From contig OX335651.1 in assembly GCA_946894095.1 (NCBI GenBank), forward strand, positions 3,618,501 through 3,682,500: 64,000 nt of DNA, written 5' to 3'. Below, one piece after another: positions 1-11,240 of the stretch. Made by a program: the position numbers and the translations under genes. The DNA is from Incurvaria masculella. Taxonomy: Eukaryota; Arthropoda; Insecta; Lepidoptera; Incurvariidae. Positions within the stretch are counted from its first letter, which is position 1, and each line of letters starts with the position of its first letter. The notes under the pieces were generated by a model. The model was not told where the DNA came from and searched no databases. It worked only from the letters and a program-made list of their open reading frames with translations.

Positions 1-224
1 GCGGTCGTGGTTTACTTTTAGCTATAAGTCGTTTTGAAATTAAAATTTTCGTAAATCTTACCAAATCATGCACTATGCACATTGTCTTTTATGTGGACAT
101 GTTGCATCTTCCTCATCACGGAGCCTGTCTTATTCTTTGAAACAGAGAAGGTCCCAGAGCGCAGCAGCACGGTTTTGTACCGTGCCCACGAACGAGTTAG
201 GCCCGCCGGGTTGGGCCACCTTAA
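1..224 (+). mobile_element. TTAA-flanked MITE, 3' part, cut by window edge
   Basis: The right part of a roughly 545-bp non-coding element whose complete copies lie at 17304-17852 and 55959-56508. It ends in CGGGTTGGGCCACC followed by TTAA, the mirror image of the left end TTAAGGTGGCCCAACCCG. Internal marks shared with other copies are the hairpin-like CACGGTTTTGTACCGTGCCC and the stretch GGTCCCAGAGCGCA. Known: a TTAA target is typical of piggyBac-like transposases. Seen: the repeat begins GG rather than the usual CC, so the superfamily is only a suggestion. Confidence 0.8.
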
Positions 225-890
225 TGGCAGCAGCCGTGCAAAATTCTGCCTTGGCCAATGAACGAAGAATTTCTTAAAATTTTCATAACGTAGATTTACT
301 GTGACTTCACGACAGCCTTAATATAATTGATGCTTCAGCGTTCGCGATGTCTATTCCCTTATTCAAACAAACGTTAATCTTCTCGCCACTTCTCGCAGTG
401 GCTTACAAAGCTAATAAATCACTACTCCCACAGTCGATAGAGTGGCCTTGACAAGACGTTATTGCCTTCCGAGATTGTTTTCAGACTGTTTATTTGTCGA
501 AAGGTTTCGCGGCGGGCGGGAGGCTGTTTACGTGGCGAGCTTTGAGAAATGACGAGCATCAATAAAGATGGAGTTGTGTGGATTTTTGATGTCGTGCCAA
601 GACATGGATACGTTCGGACTGGAATAAGTGGAATGTCATCGTAGAGGCATAACGATTTAAAAAAAGATATATCGTGTCTATTTGTGGCGCTTGAATCGAT
701 TTTAGAAAATCAAAGAGATGCTAGTTAAATTTTATACGTGTATAGAGTATATTTGTTATATATACATATTTTACAATGTTTTATGTTCATAGCCTGAGTT
801 TAAAGAATGGAACCATTATTTACGAGTACTTACAAAGATGTCGCGTCGCGCAGCTAGTTTTCTATACATAAAAACATGTCCGAGTTCTTT
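225..890. other. no gene recognised
   Basis: Mixed-composition DNA with no convincing open frame, splice-bounded exon or known repeat that I can see. Confidence 0.5.
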
Positions 891-892
891 AT

Positions 893-1045
893 TAGGGTTC
901 CGTACCCAAAGGGTGCCAACGGAACCCTATTACTAAGCTTGCTCCGTCCTTCCGTCTGTACGTCGGGCTGTATCTCATAAACCGAAAAAGGTAGGCAGCT
1001 GAAAGTTTCACAGAGTGCGTATTCCCATTTCAGTTGATAATTTTT
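893..1045 (+). repeat. GGGTTCCG repeat, head part only
   Basis: It starts AGGGTTCCGTACCCAAAGGG, then gives GGAACCCTATTACTAAGC, the CCGTC-rich stretch and GGGCTGTATCTCATAAACCG, the same order as the full copies at 30660 and 34823. The second half, with the CTTGGCCGG end, is missing, so this copy is truncated. Confidence 0.75.
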
Positions 1046-1597
1046 TTTCTTTCAGCTAATCTGAAGGAAATGACTTGAAATTAAATGATTATTTGATCCG
1101 AAATAAATACCGGAGATCGACGAGTTTTAAAAGTTATCCTTGTCTCGTTTTCCTTCACAGGACAACAATAAATGGTGTCATAGGGATCACGGGTCCCACA
1201 TAGTTGTTCAGTTTTACATATAGAATCCCCTCTGTATTGGCTAAACGTTACCTAACTAGTCACTTTGTATTTGTTAGCACCTTGTCGACTAACCTCAACG
1301 CTAATTGGACGACTGGCCACATAGAGGTAAGAAAGGACGTTAGCGGCGACATAAATAATAATAGTAGGGATGGAATGCTAACGTCATTCGACGCACAAAG
1401 CTCGCTGAAAACTGCGTATTTTCACTGGTACTATGACTTTTATAACCAACGCCATCTCCCCGTAACTGCCGGAACTAGTTACACGTCGTTAAATTAAGCT
1501 CAATTCAAAATATGGCCTAGGTAATTTTTAGTGATAAAACATACACTAACGCTAGTTCCGGCAAGTCAGTTCGCTTACGAATTAGCTCAATCTATTC

Positions 1598-1740
1598 CGG
1601 GAGGTCACGACATTTTTGGTCACAATAAGCTAAATGGCTGAATCTGGTTTCACACGTGACATACCAACCCTCTGATGCTAAATATTTCGGTGTGCCTGCG
1701 CCAAGTGGTTGCTTTAGCTAGATTGGCTACACAAAATATA
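1598..1740 (+). repeat. interspersed repeat (GCCAAGTGGTTGC family), copy 1
   Basis: Shares a GGAGGTCACGACATTTTTGG block, a CCCTCTGATGC block and the TGCGCCAAGTGGTTGC block, in the same order, with copies at 16185-16350 (+) and 16605-16728 (-). It is non-coding in all three. I do not recognise the family. Confidence 0.6.
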
Positions 1741-2692
1741 TGCTGGTATATGTACATGCTGATGAATATACGGATCATTGTCAATGCAACGAACATTCGA
1801 TGTTGCACGTCCGGAATTCAGACTACCATCACAAGGTGGCTACGCTGGTGGCTACGCTCGCGCTGGTGGCCACGCTGGCGCTATAGGCCCACATAGCTTA
1901 TTTTGCGCGTGGCCAAAACCGACACTAAACGATCGCCATCTTTGACGTCATTCGGCTGTCAGATTTCCCCTTGTGCTGAGCTCTGCCTTTCTAGAAACAT
2001 TTTCGGTATTTCAAACGCGTTAAATAATGCCTAAAGTGTACAAGAGTGGAGTTCGAGAAAGTTCTTCGAGGACGAAAAGAGAAAGAAATGGGCAATAATC
2101 ATATTACAAAACGTCACCGAGCGCGTCTTCGCCGATACAGGCATGTGTTGCCATTGCAACAAATCGGGTTACCCACTATTTATACCTTATAGACTGAGTT
2201 TATTTTAAAGGTAGTTTGTAAAATTTTCGCCCGTAAATCGGGGATTTTATATGATGTGGTAACCAAAGACGATAGCCAGGCGCAAAATGTATTACTTGTT
2301 CTTTCAAGAAAAACGTGTTAGAAGCCCTTAAAGTTCCTTAAATAATTATTTGTCCATTTCACTATTATATTTTTTTATATTTCACCTAGATAATTAAATC
2401 ATTTATAAATCTACTGTTACTCCTATTAGAACATAAGTACTTACAGATAATTTTAATGTTTTTTGCAATCTCTGTGCACTCATCCGAGTGGGACACTGTC
2501 TTAATTTAAGTTAACGTTAAGGAAACGTTGTATTTAAGTCATCGCCCAGACTGTGTTCTGTATTGTGTGCCCATATAAAAAAAAGGTTCTATGTGGGACT
2601 ATATACGGATGAGGTGCGGCCGCTACTCTCCTCCTTTCTTACGCGAAGACTGGGCTTGACTTCACTAAGGGGCTGTTGTGATGTGATTTCAG

Positions 2693-2776
2693 GTGGGTCC
2701 CGGAGCGCGGCGGCGGGGGGCGCGGGGCGCGGGCGGCAATGAGAGGCCCCCATGAGCCATGCAACAATCGGCCGAA
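2693..2776 (+). other. candidate small GC-rich exon
   Basis: An 84-bp GC-rich block sits between a good acceptor (GTGATGTGATTTCAG) and a strong donor (CCGAA then GTGAGT). One of three frames is open, with phase 2 at both ends; its peptide begins WVPERGGGGRG. Its phase does not fit exon 5790-6009 in the frame used there, so it may belong to another transcript or be chance. Confidence 0.28.
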
Positions 2777-2930
2777 GTGAGTGGAGATAAGAGTTATTTT
2801 GTGGTCCATGAAGAATGGAAAGAGCTGCTTGAAGCCAACATGAGGCTCGAACTCAGTTAAACTTAGATTTATTTTGAACTGACTGGTAGGTAGGTAAATT
2901 AATATATGTTTACTACCAGCAGCTCTATTC

Positions 2931-3137
2931 CTGGCATTCAGTAACCAGGAATCAGGAATCCTGAGTTTAGAAAACAACTTTTGTAGCGGTTCTCAAAGCG
3001 ATTTTCTTGACAAAAATATTCCGGAGCATAGTTCTTTTAACCAATCAAGCTTTTTCTTCGAAAAACTCGCTTTTAAAATCGCCATAAAAGCGGTTTTATA
3101 GACTCGGGATTCCTGATTCCTGATTAGTGAATGCCAG
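2931..3137. mobile_element. foldback MITE
   Basis: The ends are inverted copies: CTGGCATTCAGTAACCAGG at the left and the near reverse complement closing in GTGAATGCCAG at the right, about 35 bp per arm including the doubled GGAATC motif. The roughly 130 bp between them is non-coding. A similar design lies at 36477-36700. Confidence 0.65.
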
Positions 3138-4780
3138 GAGTAACGTGCCGGAACGGTAGAGGAAACCAAAAAAAAAATTACCTGTGATTAAAGCAAAATA
3201 ATATTAAATTAAAGAAAAATTATAATAATATAACTTATTTTTAAATATCTATGGCTTTGAGCGTACCGTATGTCCCTATATCATCACTAACAGTTCGGAG
3301 AATCGATTATTTTTAACCGACTTCGAAAAAAAGGAGGAGGTTCTCAATTCGTCGGAATCTTTTTTTTTTTTCCCTTTTTTTTATGTATGTTCACCGATTA
3401 CTCGAAGACCCCTGAACCGATTTAAAAAATTCTTTTTTTGTTCGAAAGGTTATGCTTTCTAGTTGGTCCCATTTTTTTTGACGTGCATCGTTTCTAGGTA
3501 AAATAAGGTGTTGAGTTCGGCTTTTGCGAGTCGTTTTGCGCCGCCGACACTCCATACGATCGGAAATGCTGAGTGCTTTTCCTACCTCAAAATAATTGAC
3601 ACATCTCTCTGCGGTTTCCCCACTATGATCGATATTTACCAGCGAGGAAGGGAGGACGGAAGTGGCAACACAAAGTACTGTGCCTGGGAGCGGCGTAGCT
3701 ACTAACATACAATGACGGTAGTGGGGGCGAGCCCGTTCGCGTACGAATGGGGAAGAAATCTTGTAGGTGTCGCATGAGCGACCTCTCATTAGGAATGTCA
3801 AAGCTGTCATTCCTGTCTAGTTATATTTACGAGATGTTAGGTGCAAGATGTACTCCATTATGCAGTTAGAATAAGGTTTGGAGGGAAAGAAGAGCCTTTG
3901 TTTGTCTTCAAACATTTTTTTATGTAATAGACCGGCACAAAGTTTGAAATGAAATTGTTATAGGTTATGTTATTGTGATATTTTCTTTTCTACGACTGCA
4001 TTTGATAGCATTGATTAGCATAATTTGGAAACAATAAGTGTCACAATAATACGAAAAAATTAAGTCATTTAAAATTTCGTTGGTTGAGTAAATACAATTT
4101 TAAAATCTATTCTGTTTAATTTTGTATTGTGACTGACAGCTTTGACAGAGACGCCACCTGTCGGCATAAATAGGCAGCTTTCTTCCCCATTAGCTCACTA
4201 GTAGCCCCTGGTGAGTAGATATTTGCGAGGCCCTTGTCGTTGCGAGTTTTAATGCAAAGTAATGAATAAATAAATATAGAGTAGTAAATTGTTTTTTGGA
4301 AATAAACAAATAATAATAAAGGAATGGATTACAAATTATTATTAATCATGATAAACTAAGGTTCCATTTTGCGGCTTTCTCTAAGACTAAAATAATTAAT
4401 TAAATCATCATACTTTAAGGAAAAACCTACGTCATTTTCCTTTAAAATTTTAGCAAGATCTGAAAGCCGATATTATATCAGGTTTGGCAGAAATGTTTTA
4501 ATATATTATTTATAACCTCGACGCAACTTGTACAGGTGTTATTGCTATCATTTTCAGGACCACTTCGATAGTAGGGGTACACTTTGGTTAATATTCTTTT
4601 ATTTTATATTTCAACCCCAAAATTATGTAACAGTTTTATATTGCGAGACGTACGGCGCGAAATTCAAATAAACATATTAGTGCCTAATATGTTTCTACTA
4701 GGGTTGTTGCGCGAGTGCGCGAGGCCCCTGCCAGAGCGAGGCCCCGGGCGGTTGCCCTGCTCGCCACCCCCAAAGGCCGC
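3138..4780. other. no gene recognised; Lepidoptera-type repeat scraps
   Basis: Near 3318 is the motif AACCGACTTCGAAAAAAAGG with GGAGGTTCTCAATTCG, which recurs inverted near 8625-8665 and looks like a common interspersed repeat. Short open frames (3391-3810 on the - strand) have no recognisable domain. The rest is AT-rich and featureless to me. Confidence 0.45.
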
Positions 4781-4995
4781 CACTGCTAGTGATATTCTCG
4801 AGTTTCCACGACACGTAAGAACACGTAAGAACTTCACAGCACGCTATTTAGTGCAACGAACATTCGATGTTGCTCGTCCCTAATTCGCATGCAACATAAC
4901 TGCATTCTGTTTTCCACTACCTCCTACGCTGCCGCCATACGAATGTGTATCGATCGCTACTTTCGTAATTCCTTGCTCGCTGGTATTTACGCAGA
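4780..4995 (+). repeat. interspersed repeat (TTTAGTGCAACGAACATTCG family), copy 1
   Basis: Shares a long block around CGCTATTTAGTGCAACGAAC and a downstream block around CGCTGCCGCCATA and CCTTGCTCGCTGG with 25890-26110 (+). A decayed inverted copy lies at 51545-51685. Non-coding. Confidence 0.6.
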
Positions 4996-5189
4996 AATGC
5001 GGCCGTTTCCATTGCGAATATGCCAGTGCGATGGCTGGTTTGGCGAAATTGTTTTTTTTTTGTATTGCGAGAGCACACATATACAGATTTTAATTAGATA
5101 CCAATGTCTTGGTTTCTAGTGGATTGTTTTTTTTTTATTATTTTAGAAGTAATCTAGCAAGTGTTTTACCATTATGAAATCTGTATTCA

Positions 5190-5734
5190 ATAAGCAAACG
5201 TTCCCGGCGGGACGAACTCATTCGCGGGCACTGTACAAAACCGGGCTATTGAGCTCTGGGACCTTCTGTGTTTCAAAGAAAAAGACAGGCTCCGTGATGA
5301 GGAGGATGCGACATGTCCTGAAAGCAGACAATGCGCATAGTGTTTGGATTGGTAAGATTAACGAAAATGTTTGTTACAAAATCGATTTATAGCTAAAAGT
5401 AAATCACGACCTCCTTAGTCAAATATCAAACAAAAACCAAATTGATTATAAATCTTCATGAAACAAGTTAGGTCTGATGGCTAATCTTTTTAAGATGTTT
5501 TTATTTTAGCAATGAGTAATCCACCTCTAAAGTTATTGTATAAAACGCTTGAAAATTTCGAACTTTCGGATCTTATGGAAACCAAATACTATTTTACAAT
5601 GCCAATGGTCATCAGACATCTAGTTCGATCAAATAAAGCTGTTTTGAGTATAATTTTGGATCTCTGACGAAAAATATGCGCATGTTCTTCTTTCCACGTT
5701 CGTATGGGAAGTTGAGCGGGAAGGCCCAACTTAA
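5190..5734 (-). mobile_element. TTAA-flanked MITE, decayed copy, inverted
   Basis: Runs in the opposite direction to the copy at 55959: the GGCGGGACGAACTCATTCGC half comes first and the CGTATGGGAAGTTGAGCGGG half last, ending AAGGCCCAACTTAA. The left terminus has lost the perfect TTAAGGTGGCCC. It lies just upstream of exon 5790-6009, inside an intron of that gene. Confidence 0.75.
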
Positions 5735-5789
5735 AAATGGGCCTCATTGCGTCTCACCGTAAACTCAACTACATCCGCTCGTATTGCAG

Positions 5790-6009
5790 ACGGCCGACAA
5801 GGCGGTGTGCACGGACGATGGCAGCGGCGGCGAGGCGGACGCGGCAGGCGGCGCCGCTCGCCTCGAGCTGGTGCTGTCCTCGCTGGTCGAGCGCAAGTCC
5901 GTGGCGCTGCGCCGCGAGCACGCGCGCCGCCAAGCCGCCAAGCTGGGCAACCATCCAATCTTCTTGCTCCTGCGTACTCTGCGCAACAAACCGCTGCAGC
6001 TGCCCGCCG
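5790..6009 (+). CDS. exon A of unidentified transmembrane-protein gene
   Basis: I do not recognise the gene. The exon is bounded by an acceptor (CCGCTCGTATTGCAG) and a consensus donor (CCG then GTGAGC). It is 220 bp, open throughout, and encodes 73 residues starting TADKAVC. After a Gly/Ala/Asp-rich stretch come charged and leucine-rich residues including VERKSVALRREHARRQ and FLLLRTLRNKPLQLP. It ends in phase 1, which matches exon B. GC content is far above the surrounding DNA, as for a real exon. The last part is also the founder unit of the tandem array that follows. Upstream exons must lie before this point or outside the window. Exon status is inferred from splice sites and phase; no transcript is available here. 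Confidence 0.7.
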
Positions 6010-6960
6010 GTGAGCTATTTTGCCGCTGTTGTAGCTGGTAGGACCGCCAAACTGGGCAACCACACGCTGTTGTTACTTCGGTGTAGTCTGCGCAACCAAC
6101 CGCTGCAACTGCCCTCCGGTGAGCTATTTCGCCGCTGTTGTAGCTGGTAGGACCTCCAAACTGGGCAACCACCCGCTGTTGTTACTTCGGTGTACTCTGC
6201 GCAACAAACCGCTGCAGCTGCCCTCCGATGAGCTATTTCGCCGCTATTGTAGATTGTAGGACCGCCAAACTGGGCAACCACCCGTTGTTGTTATTTAGGT
6301 GTACTCTGCGCAACAAACCGCTGCAGCTGCCCTCCGATGAGCTATTTCGCCGCTGTTGTAGATGGTAGGACCGCCAAACTGGGCAACCACCCGCTGTTGT
6401 TACTCAGGTATACTCTGCGCAACAAACCGCTGCAGCAGCCCTCCGGTGAGCTATTTCGCCACTATTGTAGCTGGTAGGACCGCCAAACTGGGCAACCACC
6501 CGCTGTTGTTACTTCGGTGTACTCTGCACAACAAACCACTGCAGCTGCCCGCTGATAGGCTATTTGGCCGCTGTTGTAGATAGCAGGACCGACAAACTGG
6601 ACGACCACTCGCTGTTGTTACTTCGGTGTATTTTGCGCAACAAACCACCGCAGCTGCCCGCTGGTTCGCTGTTCGGCCGCTGTTGTAGCTGGTAGGACCG
6701 CCGAACTGGGCAACCACCTGCTGCTGTTACTCCTGTGTAATATACGTAACAAACCACTGCAGCTGCCCGCCGGTGAGCGATTACTAAGCTGCTGCAGATG
6801 GTTAGTTCCCCAAACTGCTCAATTTTCCGCTGCTGTTACTCTAGCTGGTGCTGGTACGTTGCTCAATAAACTGAACTTGATGATCCTACATCAAGTTAAA
6901 CCTGCGTACTCTGCGCAAACAACTACTGCCGCTGCCCGCTCGTAAGTTGATGACAATAGA
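5934..6960 (+). repeat. tandem array of ~108-bp units made from an exon end plus splice donor
   Basis: About nine units begin near 5934, 6043, 6151, 6260, 6369, 6477, 6585, 6694 and 6800. Unit 1 is the 3' part of exon A plus the start of the intron; each later unit repeats the coding part (CTGGGCAACCACC ... CTGCAGCTGCC), the donor position and about 35 intron bases up to GGTAGGACCGCC. Donor-like GTGAGC or GTAAGT survives in units 1, 2, 5, 8 and 9 and is mutated in 3, 4, 6 and 7. Unit length is near a multiple of three, but reading through unit 1 reaches TAG soon after the donor. Units diverge more toward the right. Confidence 0.85.
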
Positions 6961-6990
6961 CAATATTTAAAAGAAATTAAAATTGTCATG

Positions 6991-7530
6991 TTATCCTACT
7001 GAATTTCTTCCCATGCAACCAACGAATTGATAGTTCTTGGTTTTCATTTCACGTAGAACAGTAGGTCTCCTTCGTATTATAAAGTGGTAGCGTTTGAAGA
7101 GCCAATTATGTTTGTTGTATTGTTGGTTTTTGCCATCCAATTCGTACAATCCGTACAAAATAAAGAAGGTCCTGGCATAGCACTTTGCTCTCATGTTGAA
7201 CTAATACCATGGCAGTAGGTGTGCTATAAGCCATCCAAGTGTGCTGTGTGGTCTTCAGCACGTAAAAACTGCATTTGTTCCTCTGGATGTCAAAAGAGGT
7301 GACCTAAGGATCTCGCCGTTCGTGGTTCGGAAGCCACGTAAAACTGTCCAGGATCCAGGAGAATAAATGATTGTAACGTAAGTGTTATCAACCCAGGAGA
7401 GGATGGTTGAAGGGGCAATTATTTTTTTCCACCCAGCTCAACGTCAAACAATAAAGTATCCTGCGTATGACACCTAGTTCCCATGAGGTGTTTTGGGCAA
7501 AGTCATGACAATATCGTCTATCTTTTCGTT
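6991..7530 (+). repeat. decayed SINE-A fragments
   Basis: Scattered matches to the SINE at 27693-28108: AAGAAGGTCCTGGCATAGCAC near 7160, GGAAGCCACGTAAAACTGTCC near 7330, and GACACCTAGTTCCCATGAGG near 7470. Heavily diverged and probably two overlapping copies. Confidence 0.45.
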
Positions 7531-7684
7531 GCGAAAACGTATCCCAATTACTATCACGTCTATTCCTCTAGCAGAAGCGCTGATGATTTGAGGTGGAACT
7601 GCATAACTTGAATGACCTGTCGAATTGCAATAAAATAATGAAAACATGAATTGTAAATTAATCGCAACTGTGTGATGGTTGCAG

Positions 7685-7787
7685 GGTCGCAGACGTCGCT
7701 AGCGGGCACGCCGGTTGACGCGCTGCCACAGCACTGGTGCGAGCATGAGTTGCCGCGCGGCAAGCACAAGATGCTACAGCTGCAGGG
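7685..7787 (+). CDS. exon B of unidentified transmembrane-protein gene
   Basis: 103 bp between an acceptor (GTGATGGTTGCAG) and a donor (CAGGG then GTAAAT). Joined to the last base of exon A it is open and leaves two bases, which exon C completes. It encodes about 34 residues, including GTPVDALPQHWCEHELPRGK, with clustered Trp, Cys and His. It is GC-rich against AT-rich flanks. No family recognised. The phase fit on both sides is the main support. Confidence 0.68.
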
Positions 7788-8091
7788 GTAAATATCATAT
7801 TACTGCACACAAATCAAGATACATAGATATCAAGATCCATCAAAGCTGAAAGTTTGTTTGCTTGTTTGAACGCATTAATCTCGGGAACTATCAGTCGGAT
7901 ATTAAAAAATATTATTGAATTTAGTAGTTAAATTATTCAGGAAGGCTATAAGCCTAGACCTGCCTGGCTTGATGTGCAAGGAAATCCCCGCGCCACTAGG
8001 CTAATAACGTCGATGTGGGGTCAGTGATCCATGTCGAGTTGACATGGAATCCAAGACTTCCGCAGTACTATAAACATGTTAACAAAAAAAA

Positions 8092-8322
8092 AAAACCGAC
8101 TCCAAAGAAAAAGCACTGAAAAGTAAAGAAATAATTGCCAATTTTGTAGTTACGATTATTGTTATTTTTTTAGTCGGCGCCAGCCGGGCATGCGCTGCGC
8201 CAGTCAAGAGAACCTTGGCTACCTTGGCGGACAATGACTCAAAAAATAACAATAATCGTAACTAAAGAAATGGCAATTATTTCTTTACCTTTTAGTGCTT
8301 TCTCTTTGAAGTCGGTTTTATT
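8092..8322. mobile_element. foldback MITE with ~80-bp arms
   Basis: The left arm begins ACCGACTCCAAAGAAAAAGC and runs through a GTTACGATTATTGTTATTTT block; the right arm repeats this inverted and ends near GAAGTCGGT. The centre (about 8178-8240) is GC-richer. It lies in the intron between exons B and C. Confidence 0.7.
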
Positions 8323-8667
8323 TGTAATTTTTTTTATTTGTTTATTTTTAGTGAATCTGAAGTACACTAACTAATTTGTACACGTCCTTTCCAATCAAAA
8401 AAAGAATCATTGAAATCGGATGGCGTGATATTGAGTTATTCGTCCATTTGTCGCGTACATACTTAATGCAAACGTAAGACTTATATGATTTTCTCATGGA
8501 TATAATTGTCAGAATAAAACCAAATTAAAATTGGATCACACGGAACGCACCAGCTTTCAATTAAAAAAAATAATCATCAAAATCGGTTCACCCAGGCGAA
8601 TGTTCTGAGTTAACAAACATAAAAAAACAGACGAATTGAGAACCTCCTGCTTTTTTGAAGTCGGTTA
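8323..8667. repeat. Lepidoptera-type CGACTTCAAA repeat
   Basis: Bounded on the left by TTGAAGTCGG and on the right by TTTTTTGAAGTCGGTTAAAA, with GACGAATTGAGAACCTCC inside. A partial inverted copy lies near 3318-3430. Non-coding. Confidence 0.5.
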
Positions 8668-8713
8668 AAAAGTCGGGTGGAAGGGTGCTGATGGTGGCGA
8701 CGTCGCCTTGCAG

Positions 8714-8867
8714 TGTGGTGGAGGAGGAGCTCGAGATGGAGCGACGGCGTCGACGGCGCCGGCGGCGGCGGCGGCAGCGCGCGGCGGCGCTGGCGCAGGC
8801 GGCCGGCTCGCGGCGCCCGCGCACGCTGCTCGTCTCCGCCATCGACGAGCAGGCCAAAGTCATACAC
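8714..8867 (+). CDS. exon C of unidentified transmembrane-protein gene, poly-arginine
   Basis: 154 bp between an acceptor (GACGTCGCCTTGCAG) and a donor (CATACAC then GTACGC). It takes up the two bases left by exon B and ends in phase 0. The frame reads VVEEELEME followed by eleven consecutive Arg, an Ala-rich stretch, then SRRPRTLLVSAIDEQAKVIH. The poly-Arg tract uses mixed CGN codons, so it is partly but not only a CGG expansion. The acidic-then-basic patch suggests a cytoplasmic or nuclear-facing segment next to the membrane span in exon D. Function unknown. Confidence 0.72.
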
Positions 8868-8869
8868 GT

Positions 8870-9534
8870 ACGCATCTGCAGCGCGAGCGCCGCTCGGTGC
8901 CGGACTGGGGGCCCAGTCCGAGTGTTACGTTAGACGCGACGCCGCGGCAGGCAGGTTGTTGGGCGGATGGTTAGCGAAACGAAAATACTGGACGGTTGGA
9001 CCCATATGCTACATTTTCAGCCCCAACTACATCTCTGTTTGGGCCTCAGGGTTGCTTAGATTTTGTTGATAACATTTGGAGAAACCCCGATATAATGTTA
9101 TACAGGGTGAATTTTTCAAGTGAGCCAGTTATTGAGGTTGAACTACGAGTCTTCTGATGACGTCGATTCCGAAAGATAATGTGTTTACTTGGTCCTCCAG
9201 AATCACCCCCTGCAGTGGGGCAGAGCAACCTGTATAGACCCTTTGTATTTTGGGTAACCATCTACCTAACGCCCTGTCTAACTGTTACAAACTAATTATG
9301 TCAGAAATCAATTGCAGATGTTTTCATGGCAAAAGGTGATTTTTACCGAAATTCAAAACTAGAGTTTAATTGTATGTAATATCTATCTCGGACTAGGGCT
9401 TCAGTCGGGCACATCCGATAGAGTCGATTATTTGTTATATTTCAACTGTTTAGTGTTACAAGTGGCTTTTCATTTTTGGTATTTTATTATCTTTTCTATT
9501 TTGACACATGCATTTATTGTTGTTATTGTGATCT
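8870..9534. other. intron, no further gene seen
   Basis: Part of the 5.3-kb intron between exons C and D. It holds short open frames only and no recognised repeat. Confidence 0.45.
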
Positions 9535-10746
9535 TTAAGGTGGGCCTTCCCGATCAACTCCCCATACAAACTTGGAAAGAAGATCATGCGCATATTTCTT
9601 GTCAGAGATCCAAAATTATGGTCAAAACAGCTTTATTGATAGAACTAGATGTCTGATGACGATTGACATTGTAAAATTGTGATTGGTTTCTAAGTTATAA
9701 GGTCCGAAAGTTCGAATTTTTCGCGCGTTTTGTACAATACATTTGGAGGTGGATTACTCAACGATAAAATAAAAACATCTTAAAAAGATTAGTCATCTCA
9801 AACATAGCTTGTTTCATGAAGATTTATAATCAATTTGGTTTTTGTTAGATTTTTGACTACAGCGGTCGTGGTTTACTTTTAGCTATAAGTCGTTTTGTAA
9901 TAAAAATGAGCGTAAATCTTACCAAATCAAACTATGAGCATTGTCTGCTTTGTGGACATGTTGCATCCTCCCCGTCACGGAGCCTGTATAGACCGGGATC
10001 GATACGGTTTGAGAAGCACATGAAATCCGAAATGATTTTTTTTCTCAGAAATATATAATTTCATGTTCATATGCTTAGAAAAAAAATTTTATTAAAAATA
10101 TATATCTCCTCAACAAATATTTAGAAACGGTATTAAAAAAATTTACATGTTAGCCTTTTAAGGCGTAATGTAACTGTGAATTTGCAACAATTTTGTAATT
10201 ACGGAAATGTATTTAAAAAAAATGTTTTACTAAAAAAAAATCTATGCCGCGAACCTAACTTGCTTTTGCTATATTTCTTTCTAGAATATGTAAAAGAAAA
10301 TTAAATTCTTTAAAAACTATACCACGAACGATTTTATACGTATTTCGAATTTTTTTTTAGCTTTCGTGTGAAATGTTTTGTGAAAAAAAAAATGTGCTTC
10401 TAATATTTGCAACATTTTACAAATTAGATTTTTTTTAATATAACATTTTTAAATAACATTTCTAAATATTTGTTTAGGAGATATCATTTTTTAGACATAT
10501 TTCATATTTTATTTCTATCTTCCGGACCCCCCAAAACGTTGCAAACTTAATGTACAAACGTCCACATGAAATACTACGTTTATGAGAAAAAATAATGCAT
10601 TTCGGATTTAATGTTTTTCTAAGTGCTGATTTAAGGCTAAAGTTCCTGGAGTATTTTTTTTAAACAGAGAAGGTCCCAGAGCGTAATAACACGGTTTTAT
10701 ACCGTGCCCGCGTATGAGGTAGTCCTGCCAGGAAGGGCCACCTTAA
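9535..10746 (+). mobile_element. TTAA-flanked MITE interrupted by a foldback element
   Basis: The left half runs from TTAAGGTGGGCCTTCCCG through GAAGATCATGCGCATATTTC to the GCGGTCGTGGTTTAC block shared with position 1. The right part resumes at AACAGAGAAGGTCCCAGAGCG and ends GGGCCACCTTAA. About 670 bp that other copies lack lies between (9988-10660). Confidence 0.85.
9988..10660. mobile_element. AT-rich foldback element nested in the MITE
   Basis: Arms match in inverted orientation over most of the length: GCACATGAAATCCGAAATGA near 10016 pairs with the block around GCATTTCGGATTTAATG near 10600, and ATCTCCTCAACAAATATTTAG near 10107 pairs with CTAAATATTTGTTTAGGAGAT near 10462. No protein coding is visible. 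Its insertion point is exact because uninterrupted copies of the host MITE exist in this window. Confidence 0.8.
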
Positions 10747-10827
10747 ATAATAAGCGGAATTTTTTTTGGTCAGCAGATGAATTAGATTTTTACTGCTCTA
10801 ACCTGCTGAGTCATCTAAACAATTACG

Positions 10828-11240
10828 TTTTTTTTTTTTTTATGCGACCTGACATGGATGGCTAATACCACACAACTACCGTTATGATATCAGCCCAATA
10901 CACCACATTCCCGAAGGAATTAGGTGCCATGCCAGGACCTTCCCTTTATGAGCACGGCTACATTGAACTGGATGGAAAACACGGACAATTTTTCATTGCC
11001 GCTTCGACCATCTTTTCATCCAATGCGATGGTACCAACCCGGGCGGGTTTAAACCCTACCATCTAGTAGGGGAAGGGGACCTACAGTTTTACATGGATTC
11101 CGAACCATGGAGCAGCTCGCATTCGTGACGAAATGCACTTATCGAACTCTGAAAGAGAAAGACAGTGGTGCAAGTTGGTATTGAACCCGGGCCTCTGGTA
11201 CGCTAGGCCAGTCCCCGCGCCACTAGGCTACGAGCCGCTC
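10828..11240 (-). mobile_element. SINE-A, full-length, tRNA-derived
   Basis: On the - strand it starts GAGCGGCTCGTAGCCTAGTGG (A box TAGCCTAGTGG). A B-box-like region follows, then a body shared with 25410 and 27693, and it ends in a poly-A tract seen here as the T run at 10828-10841. Known: this arrangement fits Pol III-transcribed, LINE-mobilised SINEs. It lies in the exon C to D intron. Confidence 0.85.

Noticed and set aside
4695..4790. GC-rich exon after CTAATATGTTTCTACTAG
   Set aside because: One frame is open (LLRECARPLPERG) but the only donor is poor and it runs straight into an interspersed repeat.
5934..6960. CRISPR-like repeat array
   Set aside because: Units are contiguous with no unique spacers and derive from the adjacent exon.
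10884..11066. ORFs with GLNP(T) endings here, at 25588-25785 and 27873-28085
   Set aside because: They are read across SINE-A copies; the shared peptide reflects repeat sequence.
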